NCBI RefSeq assembly: GCF_007830335.1
Contig: NZ_VLKU01000011.1
Span: 1 to 64,000, forward strand
Length of the DNA: 64,000 bases
Direction: 5' to 3'
Source: Paracoccus sulfuroxidans
GTDB taxonomy: Bacteria; Pseudomonadota; Alphaproteobacteria; Rhodobacterales; Rhodobacteraceae
Shown one piece after another: positions 41,156-52,872 of this stretch (within the stretch, counting starts at the first letter, position 1; the number at the start of each line of letters is the position of its first letter). Below the pieces are notes generated by a model, which worked only from the letters and a program-made list of their open reading frames with translations, did no database searches and was not told the DNA's origin. The position numbers were made by a program, and so were the translations under genes.

Positions 41156-41268
41156 CGGTGATCCTTTCCTGGTTTCGCCAAGAATGACCCGTCAAGGGTG
41201 AGGAATCATTGTCTATCTATTGCTAATATCGCGTATTATTCGATCATATGATCTGATATGGTAGAAAA
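41156..41268. promoter_or_regulatory. Divergent control region between aminotransferase and Lrp-type regulator
   Basis: A 113-base, markedly AT-rich gap containing ATTATTCGATCATATGATCTGA, in which GATCATATGATC is a perfect 12-base palindrome. Lrp/AsnC regulators usually bind such sites and regulate both themselves and the divergent gene. Promoter boxes are not clear enough to place. Confidence 0.5.
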
Positions 41269-41724
41269 ATGGATGAAATCGACAACCGTATTCTGGGGTT
41301 TCTGCAAAAGGATGCCAGCCTCTCGCAACGTGAGCTGGCCGAACGGGTCGGTCTGTCGCAGAACGCCTGCTGGCGCAGGCTCAGCCGCCTGACCGAGGCA
41401 GGCATCCTGAAAGGCAGCCGGGCACAGATCGACGCGGCCGCCCTGGGGCTGGAGCTGACGGTCTTTGTGATGATCCGCACGCGCCACCATGATGACAGCT
41501 GGGCGCGTCGCTTCCGCGCCCGCGTGGAATCCCTGCCCGAGGTGACCGAGTTCCACCGGATTGGCGGCGAATGGGATTATATGGCCAAGGTCGTGACCAC
41601 CGGGATGGCGGGCTATGACGCGGTCTACAAGCGTCTGATCGCCGATCTGGATCTGGAACGCGTGACGGGCGTTTTCTCGATGGAGACCATCTTCGAGGGG
41701 CGTCCGCTGTCTGTGCCCGGTTGA
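41269..41724 (+). CDS. Lrp/AsnC-family transcriptional regulator
   Basis: A 151-residue regulator. The N-terminal helix-turn-helix is LSQRELAERVGLSQNACWRRLSRL, and the C-terminal RAM/AsnC domain (MIRTRHHDDSWARRF, GEWDYMAKV) binds an amino acid and forms octamers. It faces the class V aminotransferase gene across a palindrome-bearing gap, so control of that gene in response to an amino acid is likely. Confidence 0.92.
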   Translation: MDEIDNRILGFLQKDASLSQRELAERVGLSQNACWRRLSRLTEAGILKGSRAQIDAAALGLELTVFVMIRTRHHDDSWARRFRARVESLPEVTEFHRIGGEWDYMAKVVTTGMAGYDAVYKRLIADLDLERVTGVFSMETIFEGRPLSVPG

Positions 41725-41754
41725 TTTTCACGAAATGTTCCTTTTATTCGAACC

Positions 41755-42747
41755 ATGCGCGCCGAGACCATCCTTTTCCCCACCGAGGCCGGGCTCTACT
41801 GCCCGTCGGGCGGGTTTCACATCGACCCGGTGCGCCCGGTCGCGCGCGCGCTGATCACCCATGCCCATAGCGACCACGCCCGCGCCGGGCATCAGGCCGT
41901 GCTGGCCACGCGTGAGACGCTGGACATCATGGCGATCCGCATGGGCGAGGATTTCGCGGCCGAGACGCAAGAGGCTACCGGCCCCCTGACCATCGGCGAT
42001 GTCACTGTCGAGTTCTTCCCGGCCGGGCATATCCTTGGCTCGGCGCAGATCCGGGTGACGCCGAAAGCAGGGCCGCGCATCGTCGTCTCGGGCGACTATT
42101 CCCGCGCGCCGAACCCCACCTGCACGCCCTTTCAGCCCGTCGATTGCGAGGTCTTCGTGACCGAGGCCACCTTTGGCCTGCCGGTCTTTCACTTCCCCGA
42201 TCCGATGGAGGAGATGCAGCGCCTGCTGGCCAGCATGGCCGAATTCCCCGAGCGTCCGCATCTGGTCAGCGCCTATTCGCTGGGCAAGGCGCAGCATCTG
42301 ATCGCGCTCTTGCGCGCGGCGGGCCATGACGCGCCCATCGCGATCCATGGCGCGATGCAGCGGATCTGCGACTATTACGCGGCCCGTGGAATCGCCCTTG
42401 GCACGCTGATTCCCGCCACCGCCGATGAGGTGCCCGCGCAGCTGGTGCTGGCCCCGCCTGGGGCCGTCGACACGCCCTGGGCGCAGCGCTTCCGCGATCC
42501 GGTGCAGGCCTATGCCTCGGGGTGGATGGCCGTCAGGGCGCGGGCCCGGCAACGCGCGACCGAGCTTCCGCTGGTCATCAGCGATCACGTCGACTGGGGG
42601 CAGCTGACCGGCACGCTGACCGAACTGGCCCCGTCCGAGGTCTGGATCACCCATGGGGCCGAGGACGGCGTCATGCGCTGGTGCGAGCTGCAAGGGATGC
42701 CCGCGCGCCCGCTGCGGCTGGTCGGCTATGAGGATGAGGCGGAATGA
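41755..42747 (+). CDS. Ligase-associated DNA exonuclease (metallo-beta-lactamase fold)
   Basis: A 330-residue MBL/beta-CASP nuclease with the zinc motif THAHSDHARAGH, AGHILGSAQI and the beta-CASP region SAYSLGKAQHLIALL. It is the first gene of the four-gene ligase-associated DNA-repair set (exonuclease, ligase, Lhr-like helicase, PdeM), each overlapping the next by four bases. Such sets are thought to process DNA ends before ATP-dependent ligation. Confidence 0.9.
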   Translation: MRAETILFPTEAGLYCPSGGFHIDPVRPVARALITHAHSDHARAGHQAVLATRETLDIMAIRMGEDFAAETQEATGPLTIGDVTVEFFPAGHILGSAQIRVTPKAGPRIVVSGDYSRAPNPTCTPFQPVDCEVFVTEATFGLPVFHFPDPMEEMQRLLASMAEFPERPHLVSAYSLGKAQHLIALLRAAGHDAPIAIHGAMQRICDYYAARGIALGTLIPATADEVPAQLVLAPPGAVDTPWAQRFRDPVQAYASGWMAVRARARQRATELPLVISDHVDWGQLTGTLTELAPSEVWITHGAEDGVMRWCELQGMPARPLRLVGYEDEAE

Positions 42748-44300
42748 AGCGTTTTGCCGTCCTGCTGGAGCGTCTGGCCTTCACCCCGGCCCGCAATGCC
42801 AAGCTGCGGCTGCTGACGCATTACCTTGAGGCGACACCCGATCCGGATCGCGGCTGGGCGCTGGCGGCGATGACCGGAGACCTCGATCTGCGCCGCGTGA
42901 CGCCCGGCCTTTTGCGCACTCTGGCGGGCGAGCGGGTGGATGAGCAGCTGTTCGCGCTGAGCTATGATTTCGTGGGCGATCTGGCCGAAACCATCGCGCT
43001 GATCTGGCCGGGGCAGGGCGGGTTGCCAAACGCCGAGCCGTCGCTGTCGCAGGCGGTTGCGTTGCTGCAAGGGACCGGAAAGGCGCAGCTTCCGGCGGCC
43101 ATTGCCGCGATGCTGGACCGGCTGCACCCTTCGGAACGGCTGGCCTTCCTGAAGCTTGCCACCGGCAATCTGCGTGTCGGGCTTTCGGCCCGGATGGCGC
43201 GGATGGCGCTGGCGCAGATGGGCGTGCCGACCGTGCCCGAGATCGAAGAGATCTGGCATGGGCTGACGCCGCCCTATCAGCCCTTGTTCGACTGGATCGG
43301 CGGGGGGGCGCGTCCGGAAAGCGCCGCTCTGGCGCCGTTCCGGCCGGTGATGCTGTCGACGCCCACCGATATTGAGGAACTGCGCGCGCTGGACCCGGCG
43401 CGCTATCTGGCCGAATGGAAATGGGACGGCATTCGCGTTCAGGCGGTCAGCGACCGGGGCCAGAGGCGGCTTTATTCGCGCACGGGCGAGGATATCTCGG
43501 GCGCATTTCCCGATGTGATCGCGGCGATGGAATTCGACGGTGCCGTCGACGGGGAACTGGTCGTGCGCCGGGAGGGCGGGGTCGCCCCCTTCGGTGATCT
43601 GCAGAAGCGGCTGAACCGCAAGACGGTGGGGCGCGCGCTGCTGTCGAGCCATCCGGCAGGGCTGCGGCTTTACGATGTGCTGATCTGGCAGGGCGAGGAT
43701 CTGCGCGACCGCCCCTTGACTGCCCGGCGGCAGGTGCTGGAGGCGGCCGAGTTTCCCGGCGGCCGCATCGATCTGTCGCCGCTTCTGCCCTTTGACGATT
43801 GGGACGCGCTGGCCGCCTTGCGCGCCGACCCTCCCGAGGCGGTGATCGAGGGGGTGATGATCAAGCTGCGCGATGCGCCCTATGTCTCGGGGCGGCCGCG
43901 CGGTCCTTGGTTCAAGTGGAAGCGCGATCCGATGGTGGTTGATGCGGTGCTGATGTATGCGCAGCGCGGGCATGGCAAACGCTCGGGCTTTCATTCGGAT
44001 TTCACCTTTGGCCTCTGGGATGGTGAGGCGCTGGTGCCGGTGGGCAAGGCCTATTTCGGCTTCACCGATGCCGAGCTGCGCGAGCTGGACCGTTTCGTGC
44101 GTGCCAATACCGTCGAGCGGTTTGGCCCGGTGCGGTCTCTGGCCCCCAAGCTGGTGGTCGAGGTGGCGTTCGAGGGGCTCAACCGCTCGACCCGGCACCG
44201 TTCGGGCGTGGCGATGCGCTTTCCCCGCATCAGCCGGATCCGCTGGGACAAGCCTGCAGCCGAGGCCGACCGGCTGGCGGCGCTGGAGGCTTTGCTGTGA
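42744..44300 (+). CDS. ATP-dependent DNA ligase (ligase-associated operon)
   Basis: A 518-residue ligase with an N-terminal ligase_N domain (about 1-200), an adenylation domain whose motif I is EWKWDGIRVQA (Lys forms the AMP adduct; KxDG present), motif III YDVLIWQGE, motif IV VIEGVMIKL and motif V WFKWKRDP, then an OB-fold C-terminus. It seals nicks and broken ends with ATP, unlike the NAD-dependent replicative LigA. Overlaps the genes on both sides by four bases. Confidence 0.93.
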   Translation: MKRFAVLLERLAFTPARNAKLRLLTHYLEATPDPDRGWALAAMTGDLDLRRVTPGLLRTLAGERVDEQLFALSYDFVGDLAETIALIWPGQGGLPNAEPSLSQAVALLQGTGKAQLPAAIAAMLDRLHPSERLAFLKLATGNLRVGLSARMARMALAQMGVPTVPEIEEIWHGLTPPYQPLFDWIGGGARPESAALAPFRPVMLSTPTDIEELRALDPARYLAEWKWDGIRVQAVSDRGQRRLYSRTGEDISGAFPDVIAAMEFDGAVDGELVVRREGGVAPFGDLQKRLNRKTVGRALLSSHPAGLRLYDVLIWQGEDLRDRPLTARRQVLEAAEFPGGRIDLSPLLPFDDWDALAALRADPPEAVIEGVMIKLRDAPYVSGRPRGPWFKWKRDPMVVDAVLMYAQRGHGKRSGFHSDFTFGLWDGEALVPVGKAYFGFTDAELRELDRFVRANTVERFGPVRSLAPKLVVEVAFEGLNRSTRHRSGVAMRFPRISRIRWDKPAAEADRLAALEALL

Positions 44301-46723
44301 GCCTGCCGCCGAAGCTGATGGGCTGGTTCACGCGGCAGGGCTGGCAACCGCATCCGCATCAGCTGGCGTTGCTGGAGGCAGAGGGCGACAGCCTGCTGGT
44401 CGCGCCTACTGGGGGTGGCAAGACGCTGGCGGGGTTTTTACCCTCACTGGTCGAATTGTCTGCCTTGCAGGATGGGTATTTGGACAACGGAGAAAGCCGG
44501 GCGCGGGGGGTGCATACGCTTTATGTCTCGCCCCTGAAGGCGCTGACGGCGGATATCGGGCGCAATCTGGCGCGTCCGGTGGCTGAGCTGGGGTTGGGGA
44601 TCCGGGTTGAGGACCGGACCGGCGACACCAATCAGGCGCGGCGGCGGCGACAGCGCGTCGATCCGCCCGAGATATTGCTGACGACGCCCGAGAGTTTGGC
44701 CTTGATGCTGAGCTATCCCGAGGCACCGGCGATCTTTGGCGGGCTGCGCCGTGTGGTGCTGGACGAGTTGCATGCTTTGGCCGAGAGCAAGCGTGGCGAT
44801 CAACTGATGCTGGGGCTGGCGCGGCTGCGGCAGATGGCGCCGGAGTTGCGGGTGACGGGGCTGTCGGCGACGGTCGAGGACCCGGTGGCGCTGGCGAATT
44901 TCATGGCAGGGGCGGCTCCGGTTCGGATTGTCGAGGCCGATCCGGGGCCGGAGCCTGATATTGCGATGCTGGCGACCGCGCGGCCTCCGCCCTGGTCGGG
45001 CGGGGGCGGGCATTATGCCGTGCCGGAGGTGCTTGAGGCGATCCGGGGGGCGAATACGACGATTGTCTTCATCAACACCCGCGCCCAGGCCGAGCTGTTC
45101 TTTCAGGCCCTGTGGGCCGCGAATGACGACAACCTGCCCATCGGGCTGCATCACGGCAGCCTTGCGCATGAGCAGCGCGTCAAGGTCGAAGCGGCGATGG
45201 CGGCGGGCGAGTTGCGCGCCGTGGTGGCGACAGGAAGTCTGGATCTGGGGATCGACTGGGGCGCCGTCGATCTGGTGATCCAGGTGGGCGCACCCAAGAA
45301 CGTCAAGCGGCTGGTGCAGCGGATCGGGCGAGCGAACCATCGCTATAACGCGCCCTCGAAAGCGCGGATCGTCGCGGCCAACCGGTTCGAACAGATCGAA
45401 TGCGTGGCCGCGCTGGAGGCCGTTGCCGCGCGCGATCTGGACGGCGATCCTCGGGGGGCGGGGCCTCTGGACGTGCTCTGCCAGCATATTCTGCTGATCG
45501 CCTGCGCCGGGCCTTTTGATGCCGACCGGCTTTATGCCGAGGTGGTGACCGCCGGGCCCTATCGCGCTTTGTCGCGCGCTGATTTCGATGCCTGTCTGGA
45601 TTTCGCCGCGACTGGCGGCTATGCGCTGCGCGCCTATGATCGCTGGCAGCGGTTGATGCAGCGCGACGGGTTTTGGCGGCTGCGCGATCCTCGGGCCAGC
45701 CAGTTGCTGCGGATGAATGTGGGCACCATCGTCGAGGCCGAGATGATGAAGGTGCGCCTACGCGGGCGGGGCGGCGCGCCGCTGGGTGAGGTCGAGGAAT
45801 CCTTTGCCGCCAGTCTTGAGCCGGGCGACAGTTTCTTGATTGGCGGCCGGACCGTGCGCATGGACGCGCTGCGCGAGATGGTGGTCGAAGTGACGCCCCA
45901 GCCGACCGCGAACCCGAAGATTGCCGTGTTTTCAGGGGTGAAGCTGGCGACCTCGACCCAGCTGTCGCATCGGGTGCTGGCGCTGGTGGGTCATCCCGAG
46001 CGTCACGATCTGCTGCCTGCGCAGACGCGCGACTGGCTGGCGTTGCAGGCCGAGGTCAGCCTTTTGCCGCAGCCGGACCTGCTGCTGAGCGAAACCTTCC
46101 CGCATGGAGGGCTGTCGCATTTCGCGCTTTACGGCTTTGCCGGACGCAACGCCTTGCAGACACTGGGCCTGCTTTTGACGCGCGCGATGGAGGAGCAGGG
46201 TCTGGGGCCGCTGGGGTTTCTGTCGACCGATTATGCGCTGCTGGTCTGGTCCATTGATCCGGTGCTGGACCCCGACCCTCTGCTGGACATCGAGAGGCTG
46301 CGCGCGGGCCTAGGCGACTGGCTGGCTTCGAATGCGGTGATGAAGCGCACGTTTCGCAATGTCGCCACCGTCGCCGGGCTGATCCAGCGCAATATGCCGG
46401 GGTTGCGGAAGTCGGGGCGGCAGGCGACGTTTTCCAGCGATATCCTTTATGACACCTTGCGCAAATACGACCCGGAACACCTGATGTTGCGGATCACCGC
46501 CGAGGAGGCGGGGCGCGGCCTAGTCGATTTCGGCCGGATCGAGGAGATGCTGGCGCGTTCTCCCCATCGGGCGCATCAGGTGCTGGACCGCGTCTCGCCT
46601 CTGGCCGCGCCCCTGCTGCTGGAGGTCGGGCGCGTGCCGATCCGGGGTGAGGGGCGCGAGCGGCTGGCCCGGATCGAGGCGGAAGAACTGATGCGCGAGG
46701 CCGGGTTGGAGGCGCTCTTGTGA
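44297..46723 (+). CDS. Ligase-associated DEXH-box helicase (Lhr-like)
   Basis: An 808-residue superfamily 2 helicase. Motif I is LVAPTGGGKTLAGFLPS, motif II VLDELHALAES, motif III GLSATVEDP, motif IV-V VATGSLDLGIDWGAVD, motif VI QRIGRANHR, followed by an Lhr-type winged helix and the Lhr C-terminal domain. Lhr-family enzymes move 3' to 5' on single-stranded DNA. Tight coupling with the ligase and two nucleases supports DNA repair. About the expected length for the ligase-associated subgroup. Confidence 0.92.
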   Translation: MSLPPKLMGWFTRQGWQPHPHQLALLEAEGDSLLVAPTGGGKTLAGFLPSLVELSALQDGYLDNGESRARGVHTLYVSPLKALTADIGRNLARPVAELGLGIRVEDRTGDTNQARRRRQRVDPPEILLTTPESLALMLSYPEAPAIFGGLRRVVLDELHALAESKRGDQLMLGLARLRQMAPELRVTGLSATVEDPVALANFMAGAAPVRIVEADPGPEPDIAMLATARPPPWSGGGGHYAVPEVLEAIRGANTTIVFINTRAQAELFFQALWAANDDNLPIGLHHGSLAHEQRVKVEAAMAAGELRAVVATGSLDLGIDWGAVDLVIQVGAPKNVKRLVQRIGRANHRYNAPSKARIVAANRFEQIECVAALEAVAARDLDGDPRGAGPLDVLCQHILLIACAGPFDADRLYAEVVTAGPYRALSRADFDACLDFAATGGYALRAYDRWQRLMQRDGFWRLRDPRASQLLRMNVGTIVEAEMMKVRLRGRGGAPLGEVEESFAASLEPGDSFLIGGRTVRMDALREMVVEVTPQPTANPKIAVFSGVKLATSTQLSHRVLALVGHPERHDLLPAQTRDWLALQAEVSLLPQPDLLLSETFPHGGLSHFALYGFAGRNALQTLGLLLTRAMEEQGLGPLGFLSTDYALLVWSIDPVLDPDPLLDIERLRAGLGDWLASNAVMKRTFRNVATVAGLIQRNMPGLRKSGRQATFSSDILYDTLRKYDPEHLMLRITAEEAGRGLVDFGRIEEMLARSPHRAHQVLDRVSPLAAPLLLEVGRVPIRGEGRERLARIEAEELMREAGLEALL

Positions 46724-47388
46724 CGGGCTATCTGTTTGATTTCTATGGGCTGTCTCTGGAGGCGCGGCCGTCCGGTGCGCTCTGGTTGGCGGCGGCGCGC
46801 TGTCTGGTGGTGGCCGATCTGCACCTTGGAAAATCCGAGCGTCTGGCCCGGCGTGGCGGCCCGCTGTTGCCGCCCTATGAGGGGCTGGCGACGCTGTCGA
46901 GGCTTGAGGCCGAGGTTCAGGCCCTGTCGCCCGAGATGGTGGTCAGCCTTGGCGACGGGTTCGATGACATGGCGGCGAGCGAGGCGCTGGACCCGCAGGT
47001 CCTGGCCAAGCTGGGCAAGTTGGGGCATGGGCGCGACTGGATCTGGATTGGCGGCAACCATGATCCGCAGGCGCCGCAGGGATTGGGTGGCCGGTCGCTG
47101 GAGGAGCTGCACTTTGGCCCTGTCACCCTGCGGCATGAGCTGGGGCAGGGGCCTGATATCTCGGGCCATTTCCACCCGGTCGTGCGGCTGGCCGGAGAGC
47201 GGCGGCGCGCCTTCATCCTCGGGCGCGATCACCTGCTGTTGCCTGCCTTCGGGGCCTATACCGGCGGGCTGCTGCATGACGATCCGGCGCTGCACCGGCT
47301 GGTGCCGCAGGGGCTGGCGATTGCCTGCGGGACGCGCGCGATCGTGCTGCCGCTGGGCGTGGCGGGGGCAGGACGGCGACGCAGATGA
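46720..47388 (+). CDS. pdeM: Ligase-associated metallophosphoesterase PdeM
   Basis: A 222-residue calcineurin-like phosphoesterase. Metal-binding motifs appear in order: VVADLHLGKSE (D-x-H), SLGDGFDD (GD), WIGGNHDP (GNHD) and DISGHFHP (GHxH). The GTG start overlaps the helicase stop (GTGA). PdeM-type enzymes complete the ligase-associated set, probably as an end-cleaning nuclease or phosphodiesterase. Confidence 0.9.
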   Translation: MTGYLFDFYGLSLEARPSGALWLAAARCLVVADLHLGKSERLARRGGPLLPPYEGLATLSRLEAEVQALSPEMVVSLGDGFDDMAASEALDPQVLAKLGKLGHGRDWIWIGGNHDPQAPQGLGGRSLEELHFGPVTLRHELGQGPDISGHFHPVVRLAGERRRAFILGRDHLLLPAFGAYTGGLLHDDPALHRLVPQGLAIACGTRAIVLPLGVAGAGRRRR

Positions 47389-47415
47389 AAAAAGGGCCGC
47401 CAGAGGCGACCCTTT
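47388..47415 (-). terminator. Rho-independent terminator for the outer-membrane protein gene
   Basis: On the minus strand an 11-bp stem (47415-47405 with 47401-47391, one G-T pair) closes a three-base loop and is followed by six T (47393-47388). It lies 21 bases after the outer-membrane protein stop and overlaps the last base of pdeM, so it may work in both directions. Confidence 0.85.
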
Positions 47416-47436
47416 CTAGGCTCATGTCGGCAGGGA

Positions 47437-48156
47437 TCAGAACTTGAAGTTCAGGCCCAGCTTGACGTTGTGATAGTCGGCGGTCGCCTCGGTCGTGATC
47501 GGACCATAGACGCGGTCTTCCTTGCCGAAGTTCGCATATTCATATTCGCCGGTGACCGACCAACGATCGTTGATCATCTTTTCAGCGCCCAGACCGACGA
47601 TATAGCCGGTCTTCTTGTAGCCTTCGTCGACGCCGTTCTGTTCATACTCGACATCGGCACGGGCCACACCGGCGATGCCGTAGACCAGCAGGTCGGGCTG
47701 AACCGCGTAGCCGGTCTTCAGGCGCAGCGCGAGGACGTTCTTGATCTTCGACGAGGTGTCGTAGGTAACTCCATCGAGGGTACCGGTCACGTCATCCTTG
47801 ATGCTGCCAGCTTCATAGCCCAGTTCCGGACCGAAGACCCAGCGATCTTTCTGCCAGCGATAGCCCAGACGCAGACCCGCATTGGCGCCCGACAGCTTCA
47901 GCTTGCCAGCATCGCCAAGGAAGTCTTCGGTCGCGTTCTCGAAGATGCCGACGCGGTCGTCGCCGCCAAAGGCATAGCCCAGCGTCAGACCGGCATAGCC
48001 GCCCTGCCACGAACCGACCGGCGCGGGCTCGGCCACCGGCACCGGGTTTTCGACCACGGGGGCCACAAAGCCGCCAGCCTGGGCACCGGCTGCAACCAGA
48101 GCCAGAGGAGCCGCGAGAACAGCGGCGAGTTTGAGATTTTTATACTGGATAGCCAT
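47437..48156 (-). CDS. Outer-membrane beta-barrel protein (OmpA-like/Omp25-Omp31 type)
   Basis: A 239-residue protein with a signal peptide (MAIQYKNLKLAAVLAAPLAL...AQA), a Pro/Val/Glu-rich linker (PVVENPVPVAEPAPV) and an eight-strand porin-like barrel: WQGGYAGLTLGYAFGG, ANAGLRLGYRWQKD, YGIAGVARADVEY, and the final strand NVKLGLNFKF ending in Phe as outer-membrane proteins do. ATG 48156 is chosen for GGAGAAG upstream and the signal sequence; the frame is open 30 codons further. Single-gene unit with its own terminator. Confidence 0.87.
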   Translation of the reverse strand: MAIQYKNLKLAAVLAAPLALVAAGAQAGGFVAPVVENPVPVAEPAPVGSWQGGYAGLTLGYAFGGDDRVGIFENATEDFLGDAGKLKLSGANAGLRLGYRWQKDRWVFGPELGYEAGSIKDDVTGTLDGVTYDTSSKIKNVLALRLKTGYAVQPDLLVYGIAGVARADVEYEQNGVDEGYKKTGYIVGLGAEKMINDRWSVTGEYEYANFGKEDRVYGPITTEATADYHNVKLGLNFKF

Positions 48157-48302
48157 AAAACTTCTCCGCATCTTAAATTTCTGGCGCAGCCCAAAGGCCG
48201 CGCACGTGTTGAGTGCAAAATAGGGAGTCTTACACCTGCACTGCAACAGGACCGTGCATCTGGTGATATGAAAGTGAAATACCGCGACCTAAGGGCAACA
48301 AT

Positions 48303-48321
48303 CTGCCGCAGGTTGCGACAG
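48303..48321 (-). terminator. Possible gyrB terminator
   Basis: On the minus strand CTGTCGCA-ACC-TGCGGCAG forms an 8-bp stem with a three-base loop, 33 bases after the gyrB stop. The following ATTGTTG is only weakly T-rich, so termination strength is uncertain. Confidence 0.4.
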
Positions 48322-48353
48322 ATTTATTGCGGAATCGTGACGGTTATTTTGGC

Positions 48354-50822
<2,469 letters not shown>

Positions 50823-50916
50823 TTATAGTGCGATCTGCGGTGAATGTCACGGGAGAGACACAAGATTTGGTGGTTTTGCGCCGGAAATTCAAGCCCGTTG
50901 CCGGGTCTGTCGGGGG

Positions 50917-51252
50917 TCAGGCCAGCCCGTCCTGATCAAGCAGCGTCCTGCCGCTGCGGCTTTCGATTTCCAGCGCCCAAAGATCGGGGTCGAAACCGGT
51001 TTCGCGGGTGATGCGGGCGTCAATCCGGGCCTCGGGGCCGGTCTCGATCACGACCCAGGGGCGGGCGTCGGTTTCAAAGTCCCATTCCCGCCGCCAGAGC
51101 GTCGCCTGACCGTCCAGGGTCGCGCATTTGACCAGCACCGCCCCCGCCGTGTCATCACCGTGGCGGGTGACATACGCAGGGATGTCGGCCAGCTGCAGGC
51201 GCTTGAGATAGGCCGAGACCCAGATCCCGGTCGCGAGCCTTGCCTCAGGCAT
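50917..51252 (-). CDS. DUF1491-family protein
   Basis: A 111-residue conserved protein of alphaproteobacteria with no established function. It starts [19 protein letters not shown] and contains VTRHGDDTAGAVLVK and RRITRETGFDPDLW-like ends (ARITRETGFDPDLWALEIE). The ATG at 51252 overlaps the era stop by 8 bases, and the DUF1491 gene following era/recO is a usual arrangement in Rhodobacterales. A longer reading of the frame is antisense-style shadow inside era. Confidence 0.82.
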   Translation of the reverse strand: MPEARLATGIWVSAYLKRLQLADIPAYVTRHGDDTAGAVLVKCATLDGQATLWRREWDFETDARPWVVIETGPEARIDARITRETGFDPDLWALEIESRSGRTLLDQDGLA

Positions 51253-52156
51253 CGCCATCCTTGAAATCAAGGCCCATCTCATTGTAGCGCTCGGCCTCGT
51301 CCAGCCAGTTCTCGCGCACCTTGACCTGCAGGAACAGATGGACCGGGCGGCCCATGAACTCGGCCAGTTCCGCGCGCGCGGCCTGTCCCACGGCCTTGAT
51401 CGTCTCGCCGCCCTTGCCAAGGACGATGCCCTTATGGCCGGGGCGCGCGACATAGACGATCTGGTCGACGCGGGCCGAGCCGTCCTTCTTTTCTTCCCAT
51501 TTCTCGGTTTCGACCGTCAGCTGATAGGGAATTTCCTCATGCAGGCGCAGGGTCAGCTTCTCGCGGGTGATTTCCGCCGCGATCATGCGCATGGGCAGGT
51601 CGGCCACCTGATCTTCGGGGTAAAGCCAGGGGCTTTCGGGCACCTCGGCGGCCAGCCAGTCCAGCAGATCCTCGCAGCCATAGCCCTTCTCGGCCGAGAT
51701 CATGAAGGTCGCCTTGAACTCATAGATCTCGTTGACCTGCTGCGAGAGCGCCAGCAGCCTGTCGGCCTTCACGCGGTCGATCTTGTTGATGACCAGCGCG
51801 ACAGGGGTCTTGCCGGAATGTTCGCGCAGCTGCTCGATGATGGCCTTGGCGCCATCGGTCAGGCCGCGATGCGCCTCGATCAGCAGCAGGATGACATCGG
51901 CATCCGCCGCGCCGCCCCAGGCAGCCTTCACCATGGAGCGGTCCAGACGACGGCGCGGGCGGAAGATGCCGGGCGTGTCGACAAAGACGATCTGGGCATC
52001 GCCATACATCGCGATGCCGCGAATGCGGGCGCGCGTCGTCTGCACCTTATGCGTCACGATCGAGACCTTGGCCCCGACCATCTGGTTCAGCAGGGTCGAT
52101 TTGCCGGCGTTCGGCTCTCCGATCAGGGCGACGAAGCCTGCATGCGTCTGGGTCAT
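51245..52156 (-). CDS. era: GTPase Era
   Basis: A 303-residue GTPase needed for 16S rRNA maturation and 30S assembly. G1 is [14 protein letters not shown]3 DTPGIFRP, G4 NKIDRVK, G5 ISAEKGYG; the C-terminal KH domain shows [20 protein letters not shown] and binds the 3' end of 16S rRNA. Start overlaps the rnc stop by four bases, giving the classical lepB-rnc-era order. Confidence 0.95.
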   Translation of the reverse strand: MTQTHAGFVALIGEPNAGKSTLLNQMVGAKVSIVTHKVQTTRARIRGIAMYGDAQIVFVDTPGIFRPRRRLDRSMVKAAWGGAADADVILLLIEAHRGLTDGAKAIIEQLREHSGKTPVALVINKIDRVKADRLLALSQQVNEIYEFKATFMISAEKGYGCEDLLDWLAAEVPESPWLYPEDQVADLPMRMIAAEITREKLTLRLHEEIPYQLTVETEKWEEKKDGSARVDQIVYVARPGHKGIVLGKGGETIKAVGQAARAELAEFMGRPVHLFLQVKVRENWLDEAERYNEMGLDFKDGDA

Positions 52157-52842
52157 TCAGTGCCCTCGATCTGGTCAAGCATGGCGGCAGCTGCGGCCTG
52201 CTCGATGCTGCGTTTGGTGCCCTTGCCTTGCGCGACGGCGCTGCGGCCATCGTCAAGCTGGACGGTGATTTCAAATTCGGGCGCGTGGTCGGGCCCGCTG
52301 CGGGCGGTCTGGACATAGCGCGGCGGCTGCATGCCCTTGGCCTGCGCCCATTCCTGAAGCGCGGTCTTGGCGTCGCGCGCATCGGCGTCAACCGTGGCCA
52401 GCTTCTGCGCCCAAAGCGTGCGGATGACCTTGCGCGCCGTGTCAAAACCCGCGTCCAGATAGATGGCGGCGATCACCGCCTCCATCGCGTCGGCCAGCAG
52501 CGCCTCTTTGCGCCGCCCCCCCGACATCATCTCGGATCGGCCCAGTTTCAGCACATCGCCCAGACCGATCTGGCGGGCGATCTCGGCGCAGGCCTCGCCC
52601 CGCACCAGAGAGTTGAAGCGGGGCGCAAGCTGGCCTTCGGAGGCCTCGCGGTCGGCGCTGAACAGCGCCTCGGCAATGGTCAGGCCCAGCACGCGATCGC
52701 CCAGAAACTCCAGCCGCTGGTTGTCGGGCCGGGTCGTCGTGGCGATCGAGCCATGGGTCAGCGCACGCTGAAGATATTCGGGATGCGCAAACTGATGCCC
52801 CAGCCGGGCCGAGAACGCCTGCAGTTCCGCCGCCAGTTTCAT
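52153..52842 (-). CDS. rnc: Ribonuclease III
   Basis: A 229-residue double-strand-specific RNase. The signature [18 protein letters not shown] holds the catalytic acidic residues, with [13 protein letters not shown] supplying the second set; the C-terminal dsRNA-binding domain ends [20 protein letters not shown]. It processes rRNA precursors and structured mRNAs. Upstream of era and downstream of lepB. Confidence 0.95.
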   Translation of the reverse strand: MKLAAELQAFSARLGHQFAHPEYLQRALTHGSIATTTRPDNQRLEFLGDRVLGLTIAEALFSADREASEGQLAPRFNSLVRGEACAEIARQIGLGDVLKLGRSEMMSGGRRKEALLADAMEAVIAAIYLDAGFDTARKVIRTLWAQKLATVDADARDAKTALQEWAQAKGMQPPRYVQTARSGPDHAPEFEITVQLDDGRSAVAQGKGTKRSIEQAAAAAMLDQIEGTE

Positions 52843-52872
52843 GCCCTGCCCATCCCGGCGCCCGTCCTCACC